Positions 8,069 to 15,243 of a stretch of 64,000 nucleotides of DNA are shown here, one piece after another. Positions within the stretch are counted from its first letter, which is position 1, and every line of letters starts with the position of its first letter. The notes below the pieces were generated by a model. The model was given only the letters and a program-made list of their open reading frames with translations. It ran no database searches and was not told where the DNA came from. Made by a program: the position numbers and the translations under genes. Origin of the DNA: UBA11540 sp045536425. Lineage in GTDB: Bacteria > Bacillota > Clostridia > Oscillospirales > Ruminococcaceae. The stretch is taken from positions 1-64,000 of the forward strand of contig JAZSNN010000012.1 of the NCBI GenBank assembly GCA_045536425.1. Direction: 5' to 3'.

Positions 8069-8408
8069 TAACATAATTTATATATTCACAAACTCCTCGG
8101 AAGTTTTTATTTACTTCCGCATTTGGTATTCTTATAACCGTCAGCCCGTACTCTTCAAGGAAATCTGTCCTTGTTGCATCATATAGTTTTCCTTCGTCTG
8201 TATAGTGACCAGAACCGTCAAGCTCAATTACAAGTTTTGCCTCAGCAGAGTAAAAATCTGCAATATATTTGCCAAGCACTTTTTGACGAGAAAATCTAAC
8301 GGCATGTGTACGCAAGAAATCATACCACAGATGCTTTTCCTCTTTTGTCATATTTTTTCTTAGAGTTTTAGCAACAGGGACCAACTCTTTGTTATGTTTT
8401 CTTTGCAT
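8043..8408 (-). CDS. DUF559 endonuclease-like protein in an inverted-repeat element
   Basis: A 121-residue protein of the DUF559 family, which has the Vsr/PD-(D/E)xK nuclease-like fold. Visible marks are MTKEEKHLWYDFLR, FSRQKVLGKYIADFY (with the family Asp), KLVIELDGSGHY (acidic and His residues of the presumed active site) and VIRIPNAEV. It starts at the ATG at 8408, preceded by GGAGGGATTGTACA, which is part of the flanking repeat. Its C-terminal IQSLSHLR is encoded by the opposite repeat. So the gene and its two repeats look like one unit inserted between mnmG and the ProX-type gene. In vivo substrate is unknown; mobility of the unit is inferred from structure only. Confidence 0.85.
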   Translation of the reverse strand: MQRKHNKELVPVAKTLRKNMTKEEKHLWYDFLRTHAVRFSRQKVLGKYIADFYSAEAKLVIELDGSGHYTDEGKLYDATRTDFLEEYGLTVIRIPNAEVNKNFRGVCEYINYVIQSLSHLR

Positions 8409-8410
8409 TG

Positions 8411-8467
8411 TACAATCCCTCCGCCTCGCAGTTGCTCGGCACCTCCCTTTACACAAGGGAGGCTTGG
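8411..8467. repeat. Right terminal inverted repeat of the DUF559 element
   Basis: Inverted partner of 8017-8068. It supplies the ribosome binding site (GGAGGGATTGTA on the minus strand) for the enclosed gene, and its outer edge touches the parS-like site at 8466. Confidence 0.8.
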
Positions 8468-8481
8468 TTTCACGTGAAACA
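8466..8481. promoter_or_regulatory. parS-like ParB binding site 3
   Basis: GGTTTCACGTGAAACA matches the parS consensus at 15 of 16 positions. It is intergenic and overlaps by two bases the end of the DUF559 element's right repeat. Confidence 0.85.
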
Positions 8482-8487
8482 TTTGAT

Positions 8488-8523
8488 TTGTGCGAACATT
8501 GTTCCGGTCAAAAATGTTGTCGC
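8488..8523. repeat. Dispersed repeat GTTCCGGTCAAAAATGTTGTCGC (family F, copy 1), in outline
   Basis: TTGTGCGAACATT, GTTCCGGTCA and AAAATGTTGTCGC run together here and recur almost unchanged at 11198-11233, and inverted with an internal insertion at 45016-45112. The remaining 8524-8672 is AT-rich with a short hairpin (CTCGCActGCGAG) and no gene. Confidence 0.75.
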
Positions 8524-8672
8524 CTCACTTCGTCAATAAATCTCCTCGTGACGCTCTGCATTTTTTCCGACAATCGCCCTCCCTCCTCCTCGCACTGCGA
8601 GCGGTCGGGCTCTGTCCATGAAACAATATACTATCAGTATAATAAAATATACTTTATACTTATTGTTTTAAA

Positions 8673-9161
8673 TTAGAGTTCAACCACTGCGACTTCGGTT
8701 TGGTTTTTCTCCAAAATAGTGAGCAGGTCTGCTGTTTTTAGCCAAACCGTCGCGGTATTGTCGTTGGGATGGACGCCGATTATTGCCTGTCCGTCGAGAA
8801 ATTCGCGATCCAAAAAGAATTTGACCCTGTGCTCTGTGTCGTTTAACAGTCCGAGCGGTGTCACCGCACCCGGAATCAGTCCTAAAATCGACATCAGGTC
8901 GTCGGCGTTTGCAAAGGTGAGCGGTTTTGTGCCGTGGCTTCTGCGAAACTCCTTGAGATCCACCCTCTTGTCGCCCTTGACGGTGATGAGGTAGTAGCTT
9001 CTGCGCTTGTCGTCACGGACAAAAAGGTTTTTCGCATCGTATTCGGGATAGGAGAGCCTCACCTCGGAGAGCTCGGACATATTATAGACCGCCTCATGCT
9101 CGTCGATCTCGTGCCAGACGCCCTCTTTTTTCAAAAATTCGTATATCTCTTGCTTGTTCAT
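8673..9161 (-). CDS. ProX-type aminoacyl-tRNA editing deacylase
   Basis: A 162-residue YbaK/ProX-fold protein (INS superfamily) that is expected to hydrolyse mischarged aminoacyl-tRNA, typically Ala-tRNA-Pro. The order NLFVRDDKRRSYYLITVKGDK with the conserved Lys, then SILGLIPGAVTPLGLLND (about residues 92-109) is the ProX/PrdX pattern, and DREFLDGQAIIGVHPNDNTAT near the end is also typical. GAGGTAAAG precedes the ATG at 9161. It stands alone, with a degenerate hairpin array upstream. A second, YbaK/EbsC-like deacylase is at 13736, so the origin region carries two freestanding editing enzymes. Exact substrate specificity cannot be read from sequence. Confidence 0.9.
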   Translation of the reverse strand: MNKQEIYEFLKKEGVWHEIDEHEAVYNMSELSEVRLSYPEYDAKNLFVRDDKRRSYYLITVKGDKRVDLKEFRRSHGTKPLTFANADDLMSILGLIPGAVTPLGLLNDTEHRVKFFLDREFLDGQAIIGVHPNDNTATVWLKTADLLTILEKNQTEVAVVEL

Positions 9162-9179
9162 CTTTACCTCTTGTGCGTT

Positions 9180-9325
9180 GTGACAAAGGCACAGCGTTTG
9201 GCTGTCTCGCAGAGCAAGATTATTTCGCGTGTCAAGGACACATTTAGCTCGGCGTCAGCCGAATTTTGCGTTCGCTTTGCGAACGTTTGGCTTTTGCGTA
9301 GCGAAGCTGTGACGGCAAAGCCACG
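9180..9325. repeat. Hairpin array, ATTTAGCT-linker family, degenerate (copy 2)
   Basis: Hairpins such as GTGTCaagGACAC, TCGGCgtcaGCCGA, CGTTCGctttgCGAACG and TTTGCGtagCGAAG are joined by ATTTAGCT or by TTTGGCT-like degenerate linkers. It occupies the gap between the ProX gene and the P-loop kinase gene. Confidence 0.6.
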
Positions 9326-9805
9326 TTATTTCAAGAACCCGTCTGCCTCTGCTCTTGACTTGAAGATTATAATCTCCCTGCCCTGCCCGTATCTTTCAAG
9401 CAGTTCGTATATCTGCGGACGGTTCTTTGTCGGGAAAGCTTCGATTTGCTCTTTAAACTCGGGGTCGAGCTCGGTTTCTGTCCAAGGCATCTCGGGTCTT
9501 GCCTTTCCGATTCGCTCGATTGCGCCTTGTATGCAAATCTCGGTCGGCAGGTCAAATAAAAACACTGTGTCGCAGGCTTTCATTCGGGTTTCAAGCGTTC
9601 TTTGATAGTTGCCGTCGATTATCCACGCCTCTTTTTTTAGAATTTCGGGGAGAATTTTATCAAATTCTTCTCGGGAGATGTGGGTACGGTCGGGTTTATG
9701 CCACACTGCGTCCAAATAAAACAGCTCTGTCCCCGTTTTTTGTGTAAGTTTATTCGCAAAGGTGGTCTTGCCCGAACCGGGACAGCCGATTACAATGGCT
9801 TTCAT
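9326..9805 (-). CDS. P-loop nucleotide kinase-like protein (FlaR/topology-modulation family)
   Basis: A 159-residue P-loop NTPase. Walker A GCPGSGKTTFANKL (about residues 6-19), FYLDAVWHKP (about 29-38), WIIDGNYQRT (about 61-70) and FLFDLPTEI match the group annotated as DNA topology modulation protein FlaR or small AAA kinase. Its true phosphate acceptor is unknown. I prefer the ATG at 9805 (MKAIVIG), where the P-loop is at the usual distance; an upstream in-frame ATG at 9820 has no better ribosome binding site. It is monocistronic between two repeat arrays. Confidence 0.82.
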   Translation of the reverse strand: MKAIVIGCPGSGKTTFANKLTQKTGTELFYLDAVWHKPDRTHISREEFDKILPEILKKEAWIIDGNYQRTLETRMKACDTVFLFDLPTEICIQGAIERIGKARPEMPWTETELDPEFKEQIEAFPTKNRPQIYELLERYGQGREIIIFKSRAEADGFLK

Positions 9806-9822
9806 ACCGCTCACCCTCATCT

Positions 9823-9912
9823 TTCACGAAGTGAAAACATCACTGCAAAGCAACATCACTTGCTGTACAGCATACATCGTTCGGACTAAATCCGAGTTCG
9901 CGTTGCGAAGCA
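9823..9912. repeat. Hairpin array, ACATC-linker family (copy C1)
   Basis: Hairpins TTTCACgaaGTGAAA, CTTGCtgtaCAGCA and GTTGCgaaGCAAC are joined by ACATC. The same linker is used at 13602-13733 and, inverted, at 35304-35392. Confidence 0.6.
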
Positions 9913-9915
9913 ACG

Positions 9916-10233
9916 CTAAAACATCCCGCCGTTGTATTTTTTCTGCACCGCCACTATAAGCACAAGCGCAAGGACGATTCCTGCGACCAGTGCCACGAGC
10001 GAGGCTGTGGCTGCGGCTTCGGAGCCGTCGAAAATCGGAATCACTCCGCTGACGAAAGCGCCGATTGCAATGGGCGAAAGCGCCTTGCCAAAGGCTCTGC
10101 CGTATGCCTTTTGGTCGGTTACCTTCTCTTGATGATAGGAGTGAATGAGACTCGTGTTCCCGCGATAGATCATAACGCTTAGCACCGTAAAAAGCACCGA
10201 AACCGCGAGTATCATTATCGAATATCCGAGCAT
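9916..10233 (-). CDS. Small membrane protein, DUF3784-like
   Basis: A 105-residue protein with three hydrophobic segments (about residues 3-22, 53-68 and 77-97). A basic/polar stretch after the first segment (SLIHSYHQEKVTDQKAYGR) and the following FGKAL resemble the small integral membrane family DUF3784. GAGGTGGCGAA precedes the ATG at 10233. It starts 24 bp after the stop of the CPBP protease gene, and DUF6440 lies upstream of that, so all three are likely one minus-strand unit. Function is unknown. Confidence 0.7.
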   Translation of the reverse strand: MLGYSIMILAVSVLFTVLSVMIYRGNTSLIHSYHQEKVTDQKAYGRAFGKALSPIAIGAFVSGVIPIFDGSEAAATASLVALVAGIVLALVLIVAVQKKYNGGMF

Positions 10234-10257
10234 TTCGCCACCTCTTTTGCGGTTTAT

Positions 10258-10977
10258 TTATACTTTATGTATATTTTTAGTTGTTCTATACTGTTTGTTT
10301 ATATAAATTGCGTATATTATCGGGACTATCATCAAAAACACGGGAGCAACGTAGGTTGAAATCTCGTTTTCCGCGTTGAAAATCGAGAAGGAGTTATTGA
10401 GCGAGTGCGCGATTATGCAGGGTATTATCGAGCCGCTTTTATAGGTTATCGTCACGAAAAGGTATCCCACTGCGGTCGCATAGCCGACCTGCAGGAGTGT
10501 CGGAACAAGGTCTGCACCGTTAAAGAGATTTATGATATGCCCGATTCCAAAGGTCAGAGAGTTTACCAAAATCGCGATTTTCAGGTTGTCCTTCGCCATC
10601 ATCCGAAACAGAAAGCCCCTGAAAACCACCTCTTCGATAAAGCCGACGTTTAGCATGGTGAGTATGTGGAGGATTATCTCCTGCGGGGTGTGGTTTATAT
10701 TGATTCCGCTCCAGAAATTGACCGAAACTATCAGCACAAGCGGAACGAACCACAAAAATTTTTTGGGCTCCTTTACCCTTGCAAAGCCGTAGTACTTCCC
10801 TCTTTTGAGCGCGGTTATCAATAGCGCGAGCAGGGCGGAAAGCGCCGTATTTACAATGGCGCTTCTCGGGTCTGCGACACCGAAGTTTTGCATACAAAAA
10901 GAGTTTGACACGATGTACAACACAATCAGAAGTATGCAAAACGGCGTTTCGTGCTTTTCAAATACCTTTTTTATCAT
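10258..10977 (-). CDS. CPBP-family intramembrane metalloprotease
   Basis: A 239-residue polytopic membrane protein of the CAAX-protease/bacteriocin-processing (Abi) family. The catalytic motif EEVVFRGFLF (Glu115, Glu116, Arg120), the second motif FGIGHIINLF (His147) and a third IIAHSLNNS near residue 190 are all present, so it should be an active glutamic/metallo-type intramembrane protease. Substrates are unknown. It starts 4 bp after the DUF6440 stop and is followed by a small membrane protein. Members of this family often process or protect against peptides, but nothing here identifies a partner peptide. Confidence 0.9.
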   Translation of the reverse strand: MIKKVFEKHETPFCILLIVLYIVSNSFCMQNFGVADPRSAIVNTALSALLALLITALKRGKYYGFARVKEPKKFLWFVPLVLIVSVNFWSGININHTPQEIILHILTMLNVGFIEEVVFRGFLFRMMAKDNLKIAILVNSLTFGIGHIINLFNGADLVPTLLQVGYATAVGYLFVTITYKSGSIIPCIIAHSLNNSFSIFNAENEISTYVAPVFLMIVPIIYAIYINKQYRTTKNIHKV

Positions 10978-10981
10978 CGTT

Positions 10982-11170
10982 TTATCTCTCGTCCTCGATG
11001 TGCGTAACTATCGGCTTTCCGTCTTTATCGAGAAGCGGGGTTAGTCCGCCGCCGTATCCGCTGCTGCAGTACATATAGTTCACGCCCGTTTCCTTATCGA
11101 CCAGAATTTCCACGCCCGTTGCAAATCCCGACTGTGAGTAGGTTTTTATAAATCTTTTTTCCTTTTTCAT
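10982..11170 (-). CDS. DUF6440 family protein
   Basis: A 62-residue soluble protein. EILVDKETGVNYMY, a glycine stretch, and LTPLLDKDGKPI match DUF6440, a small family widespread in Firmicutes with no assigned function. The ATG at 11170 follows AAAAGGAGCCATT; a longer in-frame reading upstream overlaps mnmE and repeat sequence and is not credible. It heads a likely three-gene operon with the CPBP protease and a small membrane protein. Confidence 0.87.
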   Translation of the reverse strand: MKKEKRFIKTYSQSGFATGVEILVDKETGVNYMYCSSGYGGGLTPLLDKDGKPIVTHIEDER

Positions 11171-11197
11171 AATGGCTCCTTTTGAAAGGTTTTTAGT

Positions 11198-11233
11198 TTG
11201 TGCAAACATTGTTCCGGTCAAAAATGTTGTCGC
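11198..11233. repeat. Dispersed repeat family F, copy 2
   Basis: This is nearly identical to 8488-8523 (one difference in GTGCAAACATT). It lies between DUF6440 and the mnmE stop. The following 11234-11313 holds short hairpins and no gene. Confidence 0.75.
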
Positions 11234-11313
11234 TTTTGCTCGCTCTCGCTTCGCAAAGCTCTGCATTTTTCCCGAAAGTAGCCTTCGCTTCATCGTCCAC
11301 CGGACGCGCTCGG

Positions 11314-12678
11314 CTACTTTCCGACACAAAAATTTGCAAAAACTTCGCTGATTACCGCATCGGTCACGCTCTCGCCCGTGAGCTGTAAAAGCGCCTGAGA
11401 AGCCGCATTGATACACACATCTGCGGCATCAAGGGTGAAGCCTTGTGTCAGGCAATCCCTCGCCTCTTCAAGTCTTTGCTTTGCTTCGCGGACACAGGAA
11501 AGCTGACGCTGGTTTGCGATAATTCCCGCCGAGGTATCGAGCTTGTCGGTCGCAAACATTCTGTCCGCCATTTCGGCAAGGGTGTCGGCGTTTTCAGCGG
11601 TCTTTGCGCTCATTTCGAGCAGGTTTTCAAACTCATTTCTGAGAAGTTCTACGTCTGCATTGTGTTCAAGGTCGGTTTTGTTAACCACCGCGATGGTGGC
11701 TCTGCCCTTTATCGCGTCGATGATCTTTTTGTCGTTTTCGTCGAGCGGTGCGGAGATGTCAAACACTGCGAGTATGAGGTCGGCGTTTTTGATGTTCTCT
11801 TCGGCGAGCTCGACACCCATTCTCTCGACGGTGTCGTCGGTTTCGCGGATTCCCGCAGTGTCTGCAAGGCGGAGAATAACCTTGCCAAGTCGCACGGTTT
11901 CTTCGATTACGTCGCGGGTTGTTCCCGCGATATCGGTGACGATGCTTCGCTTGTAGCCCGAAAGCAGATTCATCAACGTCGATTTGCCAACATTTGGTTT
12001 TCCGACGATGGCGGTTCTTATACCCTCGCGCATAACTCTGCCGGTGTAAAAGCTCTGTTCAAGCGCTTCGAGCTCCTTTATAGCCTCGTTTACGGTTTCT
12101 TCGAAATCAGAGAGTCCGATGTCCTCAATCTCCTCGTCGGGATAGTCAATCCACGCGGAAAGATGTGCCGAAACGCCCAAAAGCTTTTTGTTTGTGGCGG
12201 TAATTCTCTTGAAAAGTGCACCCTCGCGCGCCGCAAGCGCCGCGCTCATCGCCTGAATCCCCTGCGCGTTTATGGTGTCGGCAACCGACTCGGCTTGGGT
12301 CAGGGTCATCTTTCCGTTTAGAAAGGCTCGTTTTGTAAATTCACCTGGGCCTGCGGGCTCGGCACCTGCTTTTATAAGCGCCTGAAGAGTCTTTTCAAGC
12401 ACCAAAAGTCCGCCGTGACAGCTGATTTCACAGACGTCCTCGCCCGTGTAGCTCTTTGGGGCGCGGAAAACGAGCAGCACCGCGTCGTCAATGTCGGTTT
12501 CGTCAAAAACCGTGCCATAGGTGGCTGTGTAGCCCTGCATTTCGGAAATTTTCTTGTTTGAAACAGGGCGGAAAACCCTCTCGCAGATGGAAAGCGCATC
12601 CTCGCCCGAAACTCTTATAACGCCTATGCCTCCTGCGGCATACGGCGTGGAAATCGCTGCTATTGTCTTTTCTGCCAT
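11314..12678 (-). CDS. mnmE: tRNA modification GTPase MnmE
   Basis: MnmE (TrmE) binds formyl-folate and GTP and works with MnmG on wobble uridine of tRNA. The 454-residue protein has the N-terminal folate-binding domain (IAAISTPYAAGGIGVIRVSG), helical linkers, and an inserted G domain with P-loop GKPNVGKSTLMN (about residues 219-230), GTTRD, DTAG and NKTD. The C-terminal FCVGK is the conserved CxGK end. The ATG at 12678 follows GAAAGGGTGAAAACT; an in-frame ATG 30 bp upstream lacks a site. The usual mnmE-mnmG adjacency is broken by 3.3 kb of accessory genes. Confidence 0.97.
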   Translation of the reverse strand: MAEKTIAAISTPYAAGGIGVIRVSGEDALSICERVFRPVSNKKISEMQGYTATYGTVFDETDIDDAVLLVFRAPKSYTGEDVCEISCHGGLLVLEKTLQALIKAGAEPAGPGEFTKRAFLNGKMTLTQAESVADTINAQGIQAMSAALAAREGALFKRITATNKKLLGVSAHLSAWIDYPDEEIEDIGLSDFEETVNEAIKELEALEQSFYTGRVMREGIRTAIVGKPNVGKSTLMNLLSGYKRSIVTDIAGTTRDVIEETVRLGKVILRLADTAGIRETDDTVERMGVELAEENIKNADLILAVFDISAPLDENDKKIIDAIKGRATIAVVNKTDLEHNADVELLRNEFENLLEMSAKTAENADTLAEMADRMFATDKLDTSAGIIANQRQLSCVREAKQRLEEARDCLTQGFTLDAADVCINAASQALLQLTGESVTDAVISEVFANFCVGK

Positions 12679-12689
12679 AGTTTTCACCC

Positions 12690-12805
12690 TTTCAAATGGC
12701 GATGCCATTTATCTGCGACTTTAGTCGCTATTTAGCGCACCGAAGGTGCATTTAGCTATCTCGCTTTGCGGAGGGAGAGATAATAATTGTCGCGAAGCAA
12801 CTATT
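12690..12805. repeat. Hairpin array, ATTTAGCT-linker family (copy 3)
   Basis: Hairpins GGCGATgccATT, GCGACtttaGTCGC, GCACCgaaGGTGC and GTCGCGaagCAAC are joined by ATTTAGC linkers upstream of mnmE. The rest, to 12871, is AT-rich with no gene. Confidence 0.65.
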
Positions 12806-12871
12806 TCCTTCTATCCTTATACTCTGTGTATATTTTGTATATATTTATACTTTTTGTATGTTGTTTTCAAC

Positions 12872-13579
12872 TTATTCCCATGCTACTAGCACTTCTTCGT
12901 CTATCTTCGATGCGTCGAAGCGGTAGTGGCCTGTGACCTCGCCGCGTTTGAGGTAGTTTTCCTCGCGCATTGGCTGACCGCCGTTGTGGATTATATAGGT
13001 TTTGCCGTCGCGAGTGCGTTTGTCGGACACGATTCCGATGTGTTTGTCGTTTCCAAAAATGACGATGTCACCGGGTTGCCACTCGGCAATTTGTTCGGTG
13101 TCGTTTGTGAGCTTTTGGGCGTATTTTTCAAAGAACACGCGCAGGTTTCGCACTCGGCGAAAGTCTATATTGTTATCCCTTGGATTTGCCGCGGGGTAGT
13201 CATCGGGGTTGTTGAAGATATCTCTATCCACCATATCGCGAAGCGAGTAGCCTGCATTTTTAAAGGCTCTCCAAACAACGTCGGTGCAAACTCCGATGTC
13301 ATCGGGCGGGTAGCCACCTGCGTAGTATGCGGAATTGTAGACAGGGTGATTTTCGGCATCCTTGCGGGCACCGAGCAGTATGTCGGTGTAGTCGTCAACT
13401 CCGTTTTGGTTGAAATCGACCTCGCTTTTCACCGTTTCGATGCCAAACTTTTCAGCGGTGTAGGTCTTTTGCGGAAGGAGATTGTATCGGTTCAAAAGCC
13501 AAAAAACAGGGGTCAAAACCGCCACTGATATAAAAACCACAATGCTGATTTTAATACTTTTTCTAAGCTTTCGTGCCAT
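12872..13579 (-). CDS. DUF1287 membrane-anchored NlpC/P60-like hydrolase
   Basis: A 235-residue protein with one N-terminal membrane segment (about residues 11-30) and an extracellular DUF1287 domain, a group related to NlpC/P60 amidases. GVCTDVVWRAF places the presumed catalytic Cys at residue 98, DIVIFGNDKHIGIVSD the His, and HNGG the third site. Between anchor and domain is DFNQNGVDDYTD (residues 55-66), which reads as a calcium-binding EF-hand/dockerin-like loop. The ATG at 13579 follows AGGAGAAGAAA; a longer frame upstream runs through repeats. Wall-peptide cleavage is the inferred role. It is single, with repeat arrays on both sides. Confidence 0.87.
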   Translation of the reverse strand: MARKLRKSIKISIVVFISVAVLTPVFWLLNRYNLLPQKTYTAEKFGIETVKSEVDFNQNGVDDYTDILLGARKDAENHPVYNSAYYAGGYPPDDIGVCTDVVWRAFKNAGYSLRDMVDRDIFNNPDDYPAANPRDNNIDFRRVRNLRVFFEKYAQKLTNDTEQIAEWQPGDIVIFGNDKHIGIVSDKRTRDGKTYIIHNGGQPMREENYLKRGEVTGHYRFDASKIDEEVLVAWE

Positions 13580-13601
13580 TTTCTTCTCCTTTCGCAGCTG
13601 A

Positions 13602-13733
13602 CGCAAAGCAAAATGTTCTATTTGGTAGTTTTGCTTTGCAAAACTGTACATAATTGTGCCTTTGGCACACTTCATTTCACGAAGTGAAACATCGTTGTTG
13701 CGTAGCAATACATCATTTTTCGTGAAACGAAAA
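13602..13733. repeat. Hairpin array, ACATC-linker family (copy C2)
   Basis: Hairpins TTTTGCtttGCAAAA, GTGCCtttGGCAC, TTTCACgaagTGAAA, TTGCgtaGCAA and TTTCGtgaaaCGAAA are joined by ACATCATT or close variants. It fills the gap between the DUF1287 gene and the YbaK gene. Confidence 0.65.
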
Positions 13734-13735
13734 GA

Positions 13736-14197
13736 TCATTTGCTGACGTCCACCCAGCCTTTTGCGTTCGAGTACTTTTCGAGCTCTTCGAGGGTGAGCT
13801 CGATTGCGCTGTTGGAGCTTCCTGCGGCGGGGAAAACTGTTTCAAATCTTTTCAGAGATTCGTCGAGCCACACCTCTACCCCGTCATTTACTGCAAAGGG
13901 GCAGACTCCGCCGACCGCGTGACCTATTTTCTCCTCGGCTTCGTCGCGGGAGAGCATTGTCGCCTTGGTGTGAAAGGTCGCTTTATACTTCGGGTTGTCG
14001 ATTCTCGCATCGCCTGCTGCGACTACGAGCGTCACCGTTTCGCCAACCATAAACGAGAGTGTCTTTGCAATTCTCTCGGGGGCAACTCCGAGCGCCTGCG
14101 CCGCAAGTTCAACCGTCGCGCTCGAGGTTTCGAGCTCTATAATCTTGTCCTTCATTCCAAACTGTTCGAAGTATGCTTTTACCTTTTCAATGGACAT
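13736..14197 (-). CDS. YbaK/EbsC-family aminoacyl-tRNA deacylase
   Basis: A 153-residue YbaK-fold protein, expected to deacylate mischarged tRNA (Cys-tRNA-Pro in characterised YbaK) or a related substrate. Visible family points are ERIAKTLSFMVG with the conserved Lys (about residue 45), VVAAGDARIDN, and IGHAVGGVCPFAV (about residues 91-103), the diagnostic glycine-rich loop. AAAGGAGAAGCAAA precedes the ATG at 14197. It is distinct from the ProX-type gene at 8673, which has the PGAVTPLGL loop. It is monocistronic, with a hairpin array upstream. Confidence 0.9.
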   Translation of the reverse strand: MSIEKVKAYFEQFGMKDKIIELETSSATVELAAQALGVAPERIAKTLSFMVGETVTLVVAAGDARIDNPKYKATFHTKATMLSRDEAEEKIGHAVGGVCPFAVNDGVEVWLDESLKRFETVFPAAGSSNSAIELTLEELEKYSNAKGWVDVSK

Positions 14198-14212
14198 TTT
14201 GCTTCTCCTTTT

Positions 14213-14305
14213 CTTTAGCTGTTGCGAAGCAACTATTTAGCTGTGCCGTATTGGCGTCAATTTAGCGCACTGCGAGATTATTTGGCTTTTGCGTTAGCTG
14301 CCATC
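14213..14305. repeat. Hairpin array, ATTTAGC-linker family (copy 4, short)
   Basis: GTTGCgaaGCAAC and degenerate partners are joined by TATTTAGCTG and ATTTAGCG. The gap 14198-14534 is otherwise filled by the two-arm element at 14363 and a terminator; I see no gene. Confidence 0.5.
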
Positions 14306-14362
14306 TCACTTTTTCTCTATCATATCATTATACACCAACTATTACCGAAATTCAACAAAAAA

Positions 14363-14436
14363 GTAGGGGCGACCATTGGTCGCCCGCTTGTAGAGATTTA
14401 TTCTGTTATAGACGGGCGCGCGATGCACGCCCCTAC
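14363..14436. repeat. GTAGGGGCG two-arm palindrome (copy D2)
   Basis: Outer GTAGGGGCG and CGCCCCTAC enclose GGGCGACCattGGTCGCCC and a second arm GGGCGcgcgatgCACGCCC, with a 26-bp AT-rich centre between the arms. Confidence 0.85.
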
Positions 14437-14462
14437 GGTTATCGTTTGGTTTGATGCTGTCA

Positions 14463-14496
14463 ACAAAAAAAGACAGAGAATGTGGGATTCTCTGTC
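14463..14496 (-). terminator. Terminator of the lipoprotein gene at 14535
   Basis: GACAGAGAAT with its complement ATTCTCTGTC forms a stem of about 10 bp, followed on the minus strand by seven T residues. It lies 40 bp past the stop. Confidence 0.8.
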
Positions 14497-14534
14497 CGTT
14501 TTCCGTTATTTAAGCGGGCGCACGGTGCAAGTCC

Positions 14535-15176
14535 TTACTGCATATAGGAGAATGCGGTTTCGAGTTCACCGAGGATTGCGTCATACAATTCATCGTAGTC
14601 GGAAACCTTCCACTCGCCGTCTATCTTCTTGAGTTCCATTTTGATAGTTTTGGAAACGGTTGATACATCACCCTTAAACGCCTCTTCGATAAGTCCGAAA
14701 GAGTAGAGCTGGAGCTCTACCATCTGCTCTTGGGTCATATTTTCCGCATCCATATTCTCGACCTTTTCCATCAGCTTTGGAGAAAGCTCATTGACGAGTT
14801 TTCCAAAATCTACTACCGAGAGTTCTATAGTTGTTGTGGCGGTTTCTTCATCGGTTTGTTTGCAGCTTGAAACCCTTGCCTGTGCTTTTTTGATAAAGAG
14901 CTCAACGATTTTTCCGGATTCGCCGAGATATTCCAATGCTTCTTTTGTCACAAAGGGGTCCTCGTAGTATTTTGCAATTCCCTCATAATCGAGTTCGGCG
15001 GTTGCCTTGAGGGCGTTTTCGAGGGCAGTAGTTGCAGCTTCGGTTTCATCAACCGGCTCCTCTGAGCTTTCGACAGAGGATATTTTCTCGGAAGAAACAG
15101 GTGTATCGTCCCCACCGCAAGCGGCAAAGGAAAGTATAAATATGAGCGCCAAAACTAAAGCAAGTAACTTTTTCAT
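14535..15176 (-). CDS. Lipoprotein, origin-flanking paralogous family (member 1)
   Basis: A 213-residue secreted lipoprotein: signal peptide with lipobox FAAC (Cys at about residue 20), a Ser/Glu-rich tether, then a globular part starting ALENALKATAELDYEGIAKYY. The overall order (AL-x-A-x-K helix, a central strand with STVDF-like text, and GEWKVSDYDELYDA near the end) recurs in 15244, 31442 and 32252, so they are paralogues. Similar lipoproteins are often placed with DUF4878/DUF5105, but I am not certain. The ATG at 15176 follows a GGGAGAAATTAAA site. It lies 67 bp after the stop of its neighbour and may be cotranscribed. Confidence 0.85.
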   Translation of the reverse strand: MKKLLALVLALIFILSFAACGGDDTPVSSEKISSVESSEEPVDETEAATTALENALKATAELDYEGIAKYYEDPFVTKEALEYLGESGKIVELFIKKAQARVSSCKQTDEETATTTIELSVVDFGKLVNELSPKLMEKVENMDAENMTQEQMVELQLYSFGLIEEAFKGDVSTVSKTIKMELKKIDGEWKVSDYDELYDAILGELETAFSYMQ

Positions 15177-15243
15177 TTTAATTTCTCCCTGTTCAATTGT
15201 CTTTACTCTATCATTATATACTATCGGAAATATTTTTTCAGGT

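Noticed and set aside
11443..12321. 292-codon plus-strand frame opposite mnmE
   Set aside because: Shadow of mnmE codon bias; no start site or recognisable sequence.
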